Below, in pieces: positions 46,157-55,998 of a stretch of DNA of 64,000 nucleotides. Origin of the DNA: Escherichia coli (GTDB lineage: Bacteria; Pseudomonadota; Gammaproteobacteria; Enterobacterales; Enterobacteriaceae); NCBI GenBank assembly GCA_021307345.1, contig CP089930.1, positions 3,162,001-3,226,000 on the forward strand, read 5' to 3'. Position 1 is the first letter of the stretch, and each line of letters starts with the position of its first letter. The notes under the pieces are model-generated. The model saw nothing but the letters and a program-made list of their open reading frames with translations. It ran no database searches and was not told the DNA's origin. The position numbers and the translations under genes are program-made.

Positions 46157-47446
46157 ATGACGCGCCGTGCTATCGGGGTGAGTGAAAGACCGCCACTTTT
46201 ACAGACAATCCCGCTTAGTTTGCAACATTTGTTCGCCATGTTTGGTGCAACCGTCCTGGTGCCCGTCTTATTTCATATTAACCCGGCGACTGTACTGTTA
46301 TTTAACGGTATCGGGACGCTGCTGTATCTCTTCATCTGTAAAGGGAAAATCCCGGCTTATCTTGGTTCCAGCTTTGCCTTTATTTCACCGGTATTGTTAC
46401 TGTTGCCATTGGGATATGAAGTCGCGCTGGGCGGCTTTATTATGTGCGGCGTGCTGTTCTGCCTGGTCTCTTTCATCGTGAAGAAAGCGGGAACCGGCTG
46501 GCTGGACGTGCTGTTTCCACCTGCGGCAATGGGCGCAATCGTTGCCGTCATCGGTCTGGAGCTGGCGGGCGTAGCTGCTGGTATGGCGGGTTTACTCCCG
46601 GCTGAAGGGCAAACGCCAGACTCCAAAACCATCATCATCTCTATTACCACCCTGGCGGTCACGGTTTTAGGTTCCGTGCTGTTCCGTGGTTTCCTGGCAA
46701 TTATCCCGATTTTAATTGGCGTGCTGGTGGGTTACGCGCTCTCCTTCGCCATGGGAATTGTCGATACCACGCCGATTATTAATGCTCACTGGTTTGCGCT
46801 GCCAACCCTCTATACGCCGCGCTTCGAGTGGTTTGCCATTCTGACAATTCTGCCAGCGGCGTTAGTGGTTATTGCCGAACACGTAGGGCACCTGGTAGTA
46901 ACGGCTAATATCGTCAAAAAAGATCTGCTGCGCGATCCAGGTCTGCACCGTTCGATGTTTGCTAACGGCTTGTCGACCGTGATCTCCGGCTTCTTTGGCT
47001 CCACGCCAAACACCACCTACGGGGAAAACATTGGCGTGATGGCGATCACCCGTGTTTACAGTACCTGGGTTATCGGCGGGGCGGCGATTTTCGCTATCCT
47101 GCTTTCCTGCGTCGGTAAACTGGCTGCTGCTATCCAGATGATTCCATTGCCGGTGATGGGCGGCGTTTCGCTGCTGCTTTATGGTGTCATCGGTGCTTCC
47201 GGTATTCGTGTTTTGATCGAATCGAAAGTGGATTACAACAAAGCACAGAACCTGATCCTGACTTCCGTGATTTTGATCATCGGTGTCAGTGGCGCGAAGG
47301 TAAACATCGGCGCGGCGGAGCTGAAAGGTATGGCGCTGGCGACTATCGTCGGTATCGGCTTAAGCCTGATCTTCAAACTGATTAGCGTGCTGCGCCCTGA
47401 AGAAGTGGTGCTGGACGCAGAAGACGCAGATATAACAGACAAATAA
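46157..47446 (+). CDS. uraA: Uracil:H+ symporter
   Basis: UraA imports uracil with protons across the inner membrane (NCS2/NAT family, 14 spans). The ATG at 46157, after ACAGAGGAATATACT, gives 429 residues beginning [16 protein letters not shown], the E. coli length. The [14 protein letters not shown] segment is the family signature, and key charged residues lie in [10 protein letters not shown] (Glu241 region) and in [10 protein letters not shown] (Glu290 region). An upstream in-frame ATG at 46115 lies in the hairpin tail and is rejected. hda follows in the same direction. Confidence 0.98.
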   Translation: MTRRAIGVSERPPLLQTIPLSLQHLFAMFGATVLVPVLFHINPATVLLFNGIGTLLYLFICKGKIPAYLGSSFAFISPVLLLLPLGYEVALGGFIMCGVLFCLVSFIVKKAGTGWLDVLFPPAAMGAIVAVIGLELAGVAAGMAGLLPAEGQTPDSKTIIISITTLAVTVLGSVLFRGFLAIIPILIGVLVGYALSFAMGIVDTTPIINAHWFALPTLYTPRFEWFAILTILPAALVVIAEHVGHLVVTANIVKKDLLRDPGLHRSMFANGLSTVISGFFGSTPNTTYGENIGVMAITRVYSTWVIGGAAIFAILLSCVGKLAAAIQMIPLPVMGGVSLLLYGVIGASGIRVLIESKVDYNKAQNLILTSVILIIGVSGAKVNIGAAELKGMALATIVGIGLSLIFKLISVLRPEEVVLDAEDADITDK

Positions 47447-47453
47447 TGTACTG

Positions 47454-47476
47454 ACCGGGCAGTGCTGCTGCCCGGT
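47454..47476 (+). terminator. Hairpin after uraA
   Basis: ACCGGGCAG pairs with CTGCCCGGT across a short loop; the tail TCAAACATC lacks a T-run, so hda may be reached by readthrough. Confidence 0.5.
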
Positions 47477-47540
47477 TCAAACATCATGGGATTCTGTGGT
47501 AAACTTCTCGCGATTTTGTGAAATCCTGGTTGAGGTATCT

Positions 47541-48242
47541 CTGAACACACCGGCACAGCTCTCTTTGCCACTTTATCTTCCTGACGACGAAACCTTTGCA
47601 AGTTTCTGGCCGGGGGATAACTCCTCTCTACTGGCCGCGCTGCAAAACGTGCTGCGTCAGGAACATAGCGGTTACATCTATCTCTGGGCACGCGAAGGCG
47701 CGGGGCGCAGCCATCTGCTGCACGCGGCTTGCGCGGAATTGTCGCAGCGTGGTGATGCGGTGGGCTATGTCCCGCTGGATAAACGCACCTGGTTTGTACC
47801 TGAAGTGCTCGACGGTATGGAGCATTTGTCGCTGGTTTGCATCGACAATATTGAGTGTATTGCCGGCGATGAGTTGTGGGAGATGGCGATTTTCGATCTC
47901 TACAATCGGATTCTGGAGTCGGGCAAAACACGGTTGTTGATCACCGGCGATCGCCCACCGCGTCAGTTGAATCTGGGATTACCGGATCTCGCGTCGCGTC
48001 TTGACTGGGGGCAGATCTACAAATTGCAGCCACTTTCTGATGAAGATAAGTTGCAGGCGCTACAGTTACGCGCGCGTTTGCGTGGTTTTGAACTACCGGA
48101 AGATGTGGGACGCTTCTTGCTGAAGCGGCTCGACAGAGAGATGCGCACGCTATTTATGACACTGGATCAGTTGGATCGTGCGTCGATTACCGCGCAACGT
48201 AAGCTGACCATTCCGTTTGTGAAAGAAATTCTGAAGTTGTAG
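47541..48242 (+). CDS. hda: DnaA regulatory inactivator Hda
   Basis: Hda is an AAA+ protein related to DnaA. Bound to the DNA-loaded sliding clamp it stimulates ATP hydrolysis by DnaA and so prevents re-initiation. The N-terminal clamp-binding motif QLSLPL is visible. The frame has no ATG at the right place; the start is the CTG at 47541 (known for E. coli hda) with TGAGG upstream, giving 233 residues. GREGAGRS-type P-loop residues ([15 protein letters not shown]) and CIDNIE follow. The frame could also open at 47496 (GTG), giving 15 extra residues. Confidence 0.95.
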
Positions 48243-48257
48243 ATAAGGTGTTTATTG

Positions 48258-48352
48258 TCGGATGCGGCGCGAGCGCCTTATCCGACCTACGCGAAGTTAA
48301 TCCATAGTATTCCTGGGCCGGACAAGACGCGGCAAGCGTCGCATCCGGCAAT
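48258..48352. repeat. BIME: two REP palindromes after hda
   Basis: GTCGGATGCGGC...GCCTTATCCGAC (48258-48285) and GCCGGACAAGACGC...GCGTCGCATCCGGC (48317-48349) are two REP units in opposite orientation between convergent hda and yfgD. Confidence 0.85.
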
Positions 48353-48379
48353 GTGCCTTAACTAGCGATGGGGCACATC

Positions 48380-48739
48380 TTAATCCACGATTTCCAGCAC
48401 TTGCTCCGGTGGACGTCCAATCCGCGCTTTGCCATTGGCGACCACAATCGGGCGCTCCATCAGCTTCGGATTATCCACCATCGCCTGAATCAGCGCCTCT
48501 TCGCTAAGCGAACTGTCAGCCAGGTTCAGCTCTTTATAAAGATCTTCTTTCTGGCGCATCAATTCACGGGCGCTATTCATCCCCAGCATTTTCAGCAAAT
48601 CGCGCAGCGTTGCCGCATCGGCGGGAGTCTCAAGATAGAGCACCACTTCTGGCTCCACGCCGTTTTCTTTCAGCAGGGTCAGCGTTTCCCGGCTCTTTGA
48701 ACAGCGTGGGTTATGGTAGATTTTTACCTGTTTGGTCAT
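48380..48739 (-). CDS. yfgD: ArsC-family oxidoreductase YfgD
   Basis: The 119-residue protein has the thioredoxin-like ArsC fold. A single N-terminal cysteine is in YHNPRCSKSRETL, as in glutaredoxin-dependent arsenate reductases, and the catalytic-type Arg is in NPKLMERPIVV. True arsenate reductase activity is unproven and no ars genes are adjacent. bepA ends 20 bp upstream, so the two genes are likely cotranscribed. Confidence 0.92.
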   Translation of the reverse strand: MTKQVKIYHNPRCSKSRETLTLLKENGVEPEVVLYLETPADAATLRDLLKMLGMNSARELMRQKEDLYKELNLADSSLSEEALIQAMVDNPKLMERPIVVANGKARIGRPPEQVLEIVD

Positions 48740-48759
48740 TGTTCTTCCTTTAATGCAAA

Positions 48760-50223
48760 TTACATCTTGGTATAAGGCTTAAAGCGTTCCTGCAACTGGC
48801 GCAACTGGTCGATGCGCGCATCGTAACGCGCTTGTTGCAGGCTGCCTAATTTCACCTGCGAACTGGCGCTACTCAACAAGGAAATTGCCTGATCGAGTCG
48901 CCCGGCGAGCGCATAACCTTCTGCTCGCGCTGCCAGTTCCTGATCGCGATTATTTAGCGCGGCCTCCGCCTGTGCCAGTAAATCCCAGCCATTGCTGTCA
49001 TCTTTATTGTTAAAGGTGTAGCGGTTCAGAATATTGGCGGCTTCCTGTGGCTGCCCCCCTTGCAGATAAGCGTTCGCCAGGTTGAGCTGCAACACAGGAT
49101 TGGTGCGCAAATCACGGGCATTTTTCAGGCGATTGATCGCGTCATTGGCTTTGTTTTGCCCAAGATCGATATCGGTAGCCAGATCGAGATACCACGCGTT
49201 GCCGGGTTCTGCCGCCAGTAACGGTTGCAGCGTTTTCCGTGCCTCGTCGTATTTATTGGTTTCCATCGCCTGCAAAGCGCGACCATATTGCGCTGCCCGT
49301 TGCTGACGAACGTTACCTTTTGCCCATTCATCCAGCAAATCACTGGTGAGCTGATTACGTCCGGAATTGTACATCCCCAGTGTGCGCGCTTTCGCCAGAT
49401 AGAAATCTTCCGACGACTGCACCACCATTGGGCGCATCTGATTGGCACGGTTACGGGCATCAGCCAGACGGCTTTCCGGCAGCGGGTGAGTCAGCAAAAT
49501 TTCCGGCGGACGCGAAGAGTAACGCGCCTGATCGAGCAGTTTTTCGAGGAAGGTCGGCATCGCCTGCGGATCGAACCCCGAGCGTTGCAGCACTTGAATA
49601 CCAATGCGATCCGCTTCCTGTTCATTTTGCTGGGTGAAGCTGATCATCCCCTGGCGCGTTCCCGCCAGTGTACCGGTCAGCGCCGCCATCCCCGCCTGCG
49701 GGCTGGCCATTGCCAGTAAAATAGAACCTAACGCCCCGACCCAGGTCAGTGGCGCGCTGCGCTGCTGATCTTCCATCGCTCGCGCCAGGTGACGTTGGGT
49801 GACGTGGGAGATTTCGTGTGCCATAACTGAAGCCAGTTGACTTTCGTTATCGGAATAACGGAACAGGGCAGAGTGCAGCACCACGTTGCCGCCAAAGAAA
49901 GCAAAGGCGTTAATTTCGTCGTTGTTGATTAGAAAGAAATGAAACGGTGTCTTAACCGAATTGGCATGCGAAACCAGACGCATCCCCAGCGAATTAATAT
50001 ATTGCGTTAATAGCGGGTCATTAATTAACGGTGCGCTGCCGCGTAGCTGGCGGACATAATAGTCGCCCATCTGCATTTCCTGACCAATGGAAAGCGTGCT
50101 TCCTGCGGAGGTTCCCATATCCGGCAAGGTGTCTGCGCTATCGGCAAACGCCGGGGCTACCTGACCGATGGTCATAGCAGCAATGAGGGTTGCAACCAGG
50201 TTTTTTTTCAACTGCCTGAACAT
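48760..50223 (-). CDS. bepA: Periplasmic metalloprotease/chaperone BepA
   Basis: BepA (YfgC) degrades or helps assemble the LptD barrel and other outer membrane proteins stalled at BAM. The 487-residue precursor has a signal peptide ([19 protein letters not shown]). The M48 protease domain contains HEISH (in [11 protein letters not shown]) and a third ligand Glu in NEQEADRIG. The C-terminal ~180 residues are TPR repeats ([20 protein letters not shown]). A sigma-E-like promoter is readable upstream, consistent with known envelope-stress control. It is divergent from perM. Confidence 0.97.
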   Translation of the reverse strand: MFRQLKKNLVATLIAAMTIGQVAPAFADSADTLPDMGTSAGSTLSIGQEMQMGDYYVRQLRGSAPLINDPLLTQYINSLGMRLVSHANSVKTPFHFFLINNDEINAFAFFGGNVVLHSALFRYSDNESQLASVMAHEISHVTQRHLARAMEDQQRSAPLTWVGALGSILLAMASPQAGMAALTGTLAGTRQGMISFTQQNEQEADRIGIQVLQRSGFDPQAMPTFLEKLLDQARYSSRPPEILLTHPLPESRLADARNRANQMRPMVVQSSEDFYLAKARTLGMYNSGRNQLTSDLLDEWAKGNVRQQRAAQYGRALQAMETNKYDEARKTLQPLLAAEPGNAWYLDLATDIDLGQNKANDAINRLKNARDLRTNPVLQLNLANAYLQGGQPQEAANILNRYTFNNKDDSNGWDLLAQAEAALNNRDQELAARAEGYALAGRLDQAISLLSSASSQVKLGSLQQARYDARIDQLRQLQERFKPYTKM

Positions 50224-50254
50224 AACCTCTGTCCTGTATTTCTGGAGATAGTCA

Positions 50255-50282
50255 TTTGACCGATACTGTAAAATATCGTTCC
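50255..50282 (-). promoter_or_regulatory. Candidate sigma-E promoter of bepA
   Basis: On the minus strand GGAACGA (50282-50276) is followed after 15 bases by GTCAAA (50260-50255), close to the sigma-E consensus GGAACTT-N15/16-GTCAAA/TCTGA. bepA is a known sigma-E regulon gene. Confidence 0.55.
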
Positions 50283-50435
50283 CACCGCGCCGCCTTTGAG
50301 TGTAACGGCGAAGATTAACCCACTCAAATGACTTTTCAGTTTCCTGAATCCGTCATAAAAAGCGAAGTCTTTTTTGTGACATTTCGATACAATTGCGGAT
50401 CGCAATCCCGCTCTTGAGGTTCAGGGAAGGTCTTT

Positions 50436-51497
50436 ATGCTCGAAATGTTGATGCAATGGTATCGCCGCCGTTTTAGTGATCCGGAAGCGATTGCCTTGCT
50501 GGTTATTTTAGTTGCCGGATTTGGCATTATCTTTTTCTTTAGTGGCCTACTCGCACCGTTGCTGGTTGCTATTGTGCTGGCCTATTTGCTGGAATGGCCA
50601 ACCGTGCGCCTGCAATCTATTGGCTGTTCCCGCCGTTGGGCAACGTCGATTGTATTGGTGGTTTTCGTTGGAATTTTGCTGCTGATGGCGTTCGTGGTAC
50701 TGCCTATCGCCTGGCAGCAGGGCATATATTTAATCCGCGATATGCCGGGGATGCTCAATAAGCTATCTGATTTTGCCGCCACGTTGCCGCGCCGTTATCC
50801 GGCGTTAATGGATGCGGGCATTATTGATGCGATGGCCGACAATATGCGCAGCCGGATGCTCACCATGGGCGATTCGGTGGTGAAAATCTCTCTCGCCTCG
50901 CTGGTGGGCCTGCTGACCATTGCCGTCTATCTTGTTCTGGTGCCGCTGATGGTCTTTTTCCTTCTGAAAGATAAAGAGCAAATGTTGAATGCCGTCCGCC
51001 GGGTGCTTCCGCGTAACCGTGGGCTGGCAGGTCAGGTCTGGAAGGAGATGAACCAGCAAATCACCAACTACATCCGTGGCAAGGTACTGGAGATGATTGT
51101 GGTGGGGATAGCCACCTGGCTGGGGTTCTTGCTTTTCGGGTTGAACTATTCACTGCTGCTGGCGGTGCTGGTCGGTTTCTCTGTGCTTATTCCGTACATT
51201 GGCGCATTTGTGGTGACCATTCCGGTGGTCGGCGTGGCGCTATTCCAGTTTGGCGCTGGCACTGAATTCTGGAGCTGCTTCGCGGTATATCTGATTATTC
51301 AGGCGCTGGATGGCAACCTGTTAGTACCGGTGTTGTTCTCCGAAGCGGTTAACCTGCATCCGCTGGTGATTATTTTATCGGTGGTGATCTTCGGTGGTTT
51401 GTGGGGATTCTGGGGGGTGTTCTTTGCCATTCCTCTGGCGACGCTAATTAAAGCGGTAATCCATGCCTGGCCCGATGGTCAAATTGCGCAAGATTAA
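50436..51497 (+). CDS. perM: PerM, AI-2E transporter-family permease
   Basis: The 353-residue inner membrane protein has about eight spans (AIALLVILVAGFGIIFFF, LLAPLLVAIVLAYLLEW, WATSIVLVVFVGILLLM and others) and belongs to the AI-2E/UPF0118 family, whose members export small molecules or ions. Its substrate in E. coli is not established. The AGGGAAGG ribosome binding site lies just before the ATG. It is divergent from bepA and convergent with bcp. Confidence 0.93.
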   Translation: MLEMLMQWYRRRFSDPEAIALLVILVAGFGIIFFFSGLLAPLLVAIVLAYLLEWPTVRLQSIGCSRRWATSIVLVVFVGILLLMAFVVLPIAWQQGIYLIRDMPGMLNKLSDFAATLPRRYPALMDAGIIDAMADNMRSRMLTMGDSVVKISLASLVGLLTIAVYLVLVPLMVFFLLKDKEQMLNAVRRVLPRNRGLAGQVWKEMNQQITNYIRGKVLEMIVVGIATWLGFLLFGLNYSLLLAVLVGFSVLIPYIGAFVVTIPVVGVALFQFGAGTEFWSCFAVYLIIQALDGNLLVPVLFSEAVNLHPLVIILSVVIFGGLWGFWGVFFAIPLATLIKAVIHAWPDGQIAQD

Positions 51498-51529
51498 CCT
51501 TCATTCCGCTATATCGCCGGAGGTGAGGA

Positions 51530-51555
51530 GTGCTGGCCGCAAGCGCAGCCAGCAC
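51530..51555. terminator. Hairpin between convergent perM and bcp
   Basis: GTGCTGGC (51530-51537) pairs with GCCAGCAC (51548-51555). No strong T-run; it could serve either strand. Confidence 0.5.
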
Positions 51556-51572
51556 GGAATGGAGCAAAGTAA

Positions 51573-52043
51573 TCAGGCGTGTTCTTTCAGCCAGTTAATC
51601 ACTACGTCGTGGTGATTGCTGGTTTTGAAATCGTCAAAGACATGTTCGATTTTGCCGTCAGCATCGATCAAGAAGCTGATGCGGTGAATACCATCGTAGG
51701 TTTTGCCCATGAAGGACTTCTCTCCCCAGACGCCGAATTGTTCGCACACCTGGTGGTCTTCATCAGACAGAAGCGTAAAGTTGAGCAGCTCTTTTTCCGC
51801 AAAACGGAAGAGTTTTTCGGGTTTATCGGTGCTAATACCCAGTACATCAACACCGGCTTTTTTCAACTCATCCATGTTATCGCGTAAGCCACAGGCTTGT
51901 ACGGTACAGCCGGGGGTCATGGCTTTCGGGTAGAAATAAACCAGAACACGCTGTCCCTGGAAGTCGGTCAAATTAACTTGTTCTCCGTCTTGATCCGGCA
52001 AGCTAAATTTCGGTGCGATGTCACCGGCTTTCAGTGGATTCAT
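51573..52043 (-). CDS. bcp: Thiol peroxidase Bcp
   Basis: Bcp reduces hydrogen peroxide and organic hydroperoxides in the cytosol with thioredoxin. The 156-residue protein carries the peroxidatic and resolving cysteines in TPGCTVQACGL (C45 and C50), the atypical 2-Cys arrangement. The thioredoxin fold is otherwise standard (VLVYFYPKAMTPGC, VLGISTDKPEKLFRF). Its ATG overlaps the gcvR stop as TAATG, so translation is coupled. Confidence 0.97.
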   Translation of the reverse strand: MNPLKAGDIAPKFSLPDQDGEQVNLTDFQGQRVLVYFYPKAMTPGCTVQACGLRDNMDELKKAGVDVLGISTDKPEKLFRFAEKELLNFTLLSDEDHQVCEQFGVWGEKSFMGKTYDGIHRISFLIDADGKIEHVFDDFKTSNHHDVVINWLKEHA

Positions 52044-52615
52044 TACTTAACTCCATCCTGTTCATCATGTTGGGAATAATTGACGACGCTAATACTGCCT
52101 TGCGCATTGAGTTCTGTACATAGTGCTTTGAAAGCTTGTTCAATATTTGCTGAATCCGCAGACGCCGGGCTGTGGGCGGTTATCTGAATATGCAGTTGCG
52201 CAGCTCGTTCATTTTCAGCAGGTTGCGTGCGAGACACTAGCTCCGCAATGTTCATATGGTGCGCGTCAAAAAGTGCGGTAAAGCGTTCAATTAAATGCGG
52301 TGAATCTGCCACATCGATCTGAACCCAGACAGATGCGGGCATCGGCGGACGCGGACGAGCCGTCGTGCGCTTCATCACGATTAAAAGATCCAGTTCGGCA
52401 CCTTTCAACGGTAACGTTGATTCGATCAAGGTGATTGCGTTCCATGAACCGGAAAGCAGCATGATAAAGGTGAACTCTTCTCCCAGCATCGCCAGGCGAC
52501 TGTCTTCAATATTACAGCCGCAACTACTGACATGACGGGTGATAGTGTTCACAATTCCTGGGCGATCGGCACCCAGCGCAGTGATCACCAGATAATGTTG
52601 CGATGACAGTGTCAA
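52043..52615 (-). CDS. gcvR: Glycine cleavage system regulator GcvR
   Basis: GcvR binds GcvA and, without glycine, turns it into a repressor of gcvTHP; glycine relieves this. The 190-residue form starts at a TTG (52613-52615) with GAAGGA about nine bases upstream, giving TLSSQHYLVITALGADRPG after Met. Longer in-frame starts run into the dapA promoter region. Two ACT domains are seen (LVITALGADRPGIVNTI and WVQIDVADSPHLIERF). It is divergent from dapA and coupled to bcp. Confidence 0.93.
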   Translation of the reverse strand: MTLSSQHYLVITALGADRPGIVNTITRHVSSCGCNIEDSRLAMLGEEFTFIMLLSGSWNAITLIESTLPLKGAELDLLIVMKRTTARPRPPMPASVWVQIDVADSPHLIERFTALFDAHHMNIAELVSRTQPAENERAAQLHIQITAHSPASADSANIEQAFKALCTELNAQGSISVVNYSQHDEQDGVK

Positions 52616-52761
52616 ACCGGTTATTCCTTCAAGGGGGAGAGTAGCTCTTAAGGAAAGCATAAAAAAAACATGCATACAACAATCAGAACGGTTCTGTTTG
52701 CTTGCTTTTAATGCCATACCAAACGTACCATTGAGACACTTGTTTGCACAGAGGATGGCCC

Positions 52762-53640
52762 ATGTTCACGGGAAGTATTGTCGCGATTGTTACTCCGATG
52801 GATGAAAAAGGTAATGTCTGTCGGGCTAGCTTAAAAAAACTGATTGATTATCATGTCGCCAGCGGTACTTCGGCGATTGTTTCTGTTGGCACCACTGGTG
52901 AGTCCGCTACCCTGAATCATGACGAACATGTTGATGTGGTGATGATGACCCTGGAGCTGGCTGACGGGCGTATTCCGGTGATTGCCGGAACCGGCGCTAA
53001 CGCTACTGCGGAAGCCATTAGCCTGACACAGCGTTTCAATGACAGTGGCATTGTTGGCTGCCTGACGGTGACCCCTTATTACAACCGCCCGTCGCAGGAA
53101 GGTCTGTATCAGCATTTCAAAGCCATCGCTGAACATACTGACCTGCCGCAAATCCTGTATAATGTGCCGTCCCGTACTGGCTGCGATCTGCTACCAGAAA
53201 CGGTGGGCCGTCTGGCGAAAGTAAAAAATATTATCGGAATCAAAGAGGCAACAGGGAACTTAACGCGTGTTAACCAGATCAAAGAGCTGGTTTCAGACGA
53301 TTTTGTTCTGCTGAGCGGCGATGATGCGAGCACGCTGGACTTCATGCAGTTAGGTGGTCATGGCGTTATTTCCGTTACTGCTAACGTCGCAGCGCGTGAT
53401 ATGGCTCAGATGTGCAAACTGGCGGCAGAAGGGCATTTTGCCGAGGCACGCGTTATTAACCAGCGTCTGATGCCATTACACAACAAACTATTTGTCGAAC
53501 CCAATCCAATCCCGGTGAAATGGGCATGTAAGGAACTGGGTCTTGTGGCGACCGATACGCTGCGCCTGCCAATGACACCAATCACCGACAGTGGTCGTGA
53601 GACGGTCAGAGCGGCGCTTAAGTATGCCGGTTTGCTGTAA
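52762..53640 (+). CDS. dapA: 4-hydroxy-tetrahydrodipicolinate synthase
   Basis: DapA condenses pyruvate with aspartate semialdehyde, the first committed step of lysine and diaminopimelate synthesis. From the ATG at 52762 it has 292 residues beginning [17 protein letters not shown]; the longer frame from 52744 is unlikely. The Schiff-base lysine is in [10 protein letters not shown] (K161), and the catalytic threonines are in [10 protein letters not shown] (T44, T45). bamC follows after 16 bp. The enzyme is cytosolic and inhibited by lysine. Confidence 0.98.
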   Translation: MFTGSIVAIVTPMDEKGNVCRASLKKLIDYHVASGTSAIVSVGTTGESATLNHDEHVDVVMMTLELADGRIPVIAGTGANATAEAISLTQRFNDSGIVGCLTVTPYYNRPSQEGLYQHFKAIAEHTDLPQILYNVPSRTGCDLLPETVGRLAKVKNIIGIKEATGNLTRVNQIKELVSDDFVLLSGDDASTLDFMQLGGHGVISVTANVAARDMAQMCKLAAEGHFAEARVINQRLMPLHNKLFVEPNPIPVKWACKELGLVATDTLRLPMTPITDSGRETVRAALKYAGLL

Positions 53641-53656
53641 AGTTTAGGGAGATTTG

Positions 53657-54691
53657 ATGGCTTACTCTGTTCAAAAGTCGCGCCTGGCAAAGGTTGCGGG
53701 TGTATCGCTTGTTCTGTTACTCGCAGCCTGTAGTTCTGACTCACGCTATAAGCGTCAGGTGAGTGGTGATGAAGCCTATCTGGAAGCGGCACCGCTTGCG
53801 GAGCTTCATGCTCCGGCAGGAATGATTTTGCCGGTGACTTCCGGTGATTATGCAATACCGGTGACCAACGGTAGCGGTGCTGTCGGTAAGGCGCTGGACA
53901 TTCGTCCACCTGCCCAGCCGTTGGCGCTGATTTCCGGCGCACGTACCCAGTTTACGGGCGACACCGCCTCGCTGCTGGTAGAAAATGGTCGTGGTAATAC
54001 TTTGTGGCCGCAGGTTGTTAGCGTGCTGCAGGCGAAAAACTACACCATTACCCAACGCGATGATGCTGGTCAGACGCTGACTACCGATTGGGTGCAATGG
54101 AATCGTCTGGACGAAGACGAGCAGTATCGCGGTCGTTATCAAATCTCTGTTAAACCGCAGGGTTATCAGCAGGCGGTAACGGTGAAACTGCTGAACCTGG
54201 AGCAGGCGGGCAAACCGGTTGCAGACGCGGCTTCCATGCAGCGTTACAGCACGGAGATGATGAACGTCATTTCCGCCGGTCTGGATAAATCCGTGACCGA
54301 TGCGGCTAATGCGGCACAAAACCGCGCTTCCACCACCATGGACGTACAAAGTGCTGCTGATGACACAGGCTTACCAATGCTGGTCGTTCGCGGGCCGTTC
54401 AACGTGGTTTGGCAACGTCTGCCAGCGGCGCTGGAAAAAGTGGGCATGAAAGTGACCGACAGCACCCGTTCGCAGGGCAGCATGGCCGTGACCTATAAGC
54501 CGTTGTCTGACAGCGACTGGCAGGAACTGGGCGCGAGCGATCCAGGCCTGGCATCCGGTGACTATAAACTGCAAGTCGGTGATTTGGATAACCGCAGCAG
54601 CTTGCAGTTCATCGATCCGAAAGGCCATACGCTGACTCAAAGCCAAAACGACGCACTGGTATCTGTCTTCCAGGCAGCGTTTAGCAAGTAA
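53657..54691 (+). CDS. bamC: Outer membrane protein assembly factor BamC (lipoprotein)
   Basis: BamC is an accessory lipoprotein of the BAM complex. From the second of two adjacent ATGs (53657) it has 344 residues. The lipobox is LLAACSSD with the lipidated Cys near residue 25. A long unstructured N-terminal region that binds BamD is followed by two helix-grip domains (about 100-210 and 225-344). It follows dapA by 16 bp and ends at a clear terminator. Confidence 0.97.
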   Translation: MAYSVQKSRLAKVAGVSLVLLLAACSSDSRYKRQVSGDEAYLEAAPLAELHAPAGMILPVTSGDYAIPVTNGSGAVGKALDIRPPAQPLALISGARTQFTGDTASLLVENGRGNTLWPQVVSVLQAKNYTITQRDDAGQTLTTDWVQWNRLDEDEQYRGRYQISVKPQGYQQAVTVKLLNLEQAGKPVADAASMQRYSTEMMNVISAGLDKSVTDAANAAQNRASTTMDVQSAADDTGLPMLVVRGPFNVVWQRLPAALEKVGMKVTDSTRSQGSMAVTYKPLSDSDWQELGASDPGLASGDYKLQVGDLDNRSSLQFIDPKGHTLTQSQNDALVSVFQAAFSK

Positions 54692-54697
54692 AAATAC

Positions 54698-54726
54698 AGG
54701 GCTGGAGTAATCCGGCCCTTTTTTCT
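54698..54726 (+). terminator. Intrinsic terminator after bamC
   Basis: AGGGCTGGA (54698-54706) pairs with TCCGGCCCT (54711-54719, one G-T pair), followed by TTTTTTCTG. Confidence 0.88.
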
Positions 54727-54734
54727 GTTATGAT

Positions 54735-54750
54735 ACGCAAACGTGTGCGT
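54735..54750 (+). promoter_or_regulatory. PurR operator of purC
   Basis: ACGCAAACGTGTGCGT fits ANGCAANCGNTTNCNT at every defined position but one and lies 150 bp before purC. Confidence 0.85.
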
Positions 54751-54796
54751 CGGCAGAAAAACGCGATTTTAGCGTTAATTCGCACGAAATTTGTTT

Positions 54797-54837
54797 GTCG
54801 GACACAGGTCAGATAAGGCGTTCACGCCGCATCCGAC
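54797..54837. repeat. REP element upstream of purC
   Basis: GTCGGACACAGGTC...GCCGCATCCGAC is a REP palindrome inside the bamC-purC gap, between the PurR box and the purC start. Confidence 0.8.
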
Positions 54838-54903
54838 AAAATATCCGGCACACCAGACAGCAAAAGATTTTAAAACGTTAATTCACACCCAGGAGTGATA
54901 AAG

Positions 54904-55617
54904 ATGCAAAAGCAAGCTGAGTTGTATCGTGGTAAAGCGAAAACCGTATACAGCACGGAAAACCCGGATCTGTTGGTGCTCGAATTCCGCAATGATACGT
55001 CAGCAGGTGATGGTGCGCGCATTGAGCAGTTTGATCGCAAAGGTATGGTGAACAACAAGTTCAACTACTTCATTATGAGCAAACTGGCTGAAGCGGGTAT
55101 CCCGACTCAAATGGAGCGTCTGCTCTCCGATACTGAATGTCTGGTGAAAAAGCTGGATATGGTGCCGGTTGAGTGTGTCGTACGTAACCGTGCTGCTGGC
55201 TCTCTGGTGAAACGTCTTGGAATTGAAGAAGGTATTGAGCTGAACCCGCCGCTGTTCGATCTGTTCCTGAAAAACGATGCCATGCATGACCCGATGGTTA
55301 ACGAATCTTATTGCGAAACCTTTGGCTGGGTAAGCAAAGAGAACCTAGCGCGTATGAAAGAACTGACCTACAAAGCGAACGACGTGCTGAAAAAACTGTT
55401 TGATGATGCCGGTCTGATTCTGGTCGACTTCAAGCTGGAGTTTGGTCTGTACAAAGGCGAAGTGGTACTGGGCGATGAGTTCTCCCCGGACGGCAGTCGC
55501 CTGTGGGACAAAGAAACGCTGGAGAAAATGGACAAAGACCGTTTCCGCCAGAGCCTCGGTGGCCTGATTGAAGCTTATGAAGCCGTCGCCCGCCGCCTGG
55601 GTGTACAGCTGGACTGA
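54904..55617 (+). CDS. purC: SAICAR synthetase
   Basis: PurC joins aspartate to CAIR with ATP in purine synthesis. From the ATG at 54904 it has 237 residues, the E. coli length, starting [17 protein letters not shown]. Family motifs include [15 protein letters not shown] and [19 protein letters not shown] ribosome binding site precedes it. PurR control is expected from the operator upstream. Confidence 0.98.
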
Positions 55618-55638
55618 TTTTTCTGATTGCTTATTTTT

Positions 55639-55660
55639 TAGCCGGAGGATGCTCCGGCTA
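55639..55660 (+). terminator. Hairpin after purC
   Basis: TAGCCGGAG (55639-55647) pairs with CTCCGGCTA (55652-55660). A T-run precedes it and AAATG follows, so it would act best for transcripts from the minus strand, but it also marks the purC 3' end. Confidence 0.55.
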
Positions 55661-55730
55661 AATGTCTTCGTTACTCCCGCTACAATACTTCGCATTATCT
55701 CCCTTTGACAGAAAAGTAATACCAAGCCAA

Positions 55731-55744
55731 TATGTATATACATA
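55731..55744. promoter_or_regulatory. Palindromic operator of vapBC
   Basis: TATGTATATACATA is a perfect 14-bp palindrome 27 bp before the vapB start, with TTGACA (55705-55710) upstream. VapB-VapC complexes bind such palindromes for autorepression. Confidence 0.65.
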
Positions 55745-55770
55745 ACGTATATCCCAAAGAAGGAGGGGCT

Positions 55771-55998
55771 ATGGAAACTACTGTATTTTTAAGTAATCGC
55801 AGTCAGGCTGTCAGATTACCTAAAGCGGTCGCTCTGCCAGAAGACGTTAAGAAAGTAGAAATTATTGCGATTGGTCGTACAAGAATCATTACTCCCGTTG
55901 GTGAGTCCTGGGACAGTTGGTTTGATGGCGAAAATGTGAGTGCGGATTTTATGGATATCCGTGATCAACCCGCAATGCAGGAAAGGGAATCATTCTGA
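55771..55998 (+). CDS. vapB: Antitoxin VapB
   Basis: The 75-residue protein (ATG at 55771 behind AAGGAGGGG) has the N-terminal AbrB-like DNA-binding fold (METTVFLSNRSQAVRLPKAV) and a C-terminal arm that neutralises the toxin (FDGENVSADFMDIRDQP). It closely matches the Shigella/Salmonella VapB (MvpA) family. Its stop overlaps the vapC start (TGATG). The upstream frame from 55732 includes the operator and is not used. Confidence 0.93.
   Translation: METTVFLSNRSQAVRLPKAVALPEDVKKVEIIAIGRTRIITPVGESWDSWFDGENVSADFMDIRDQPAMQERESF

Noticed and set aside
48380-48739. Arsenic resistance locus
   Set aside because: yfgD and yffB have an ArsC-like fold, but no arsB, arsR or arsA accompanies them and both sit in core operons.
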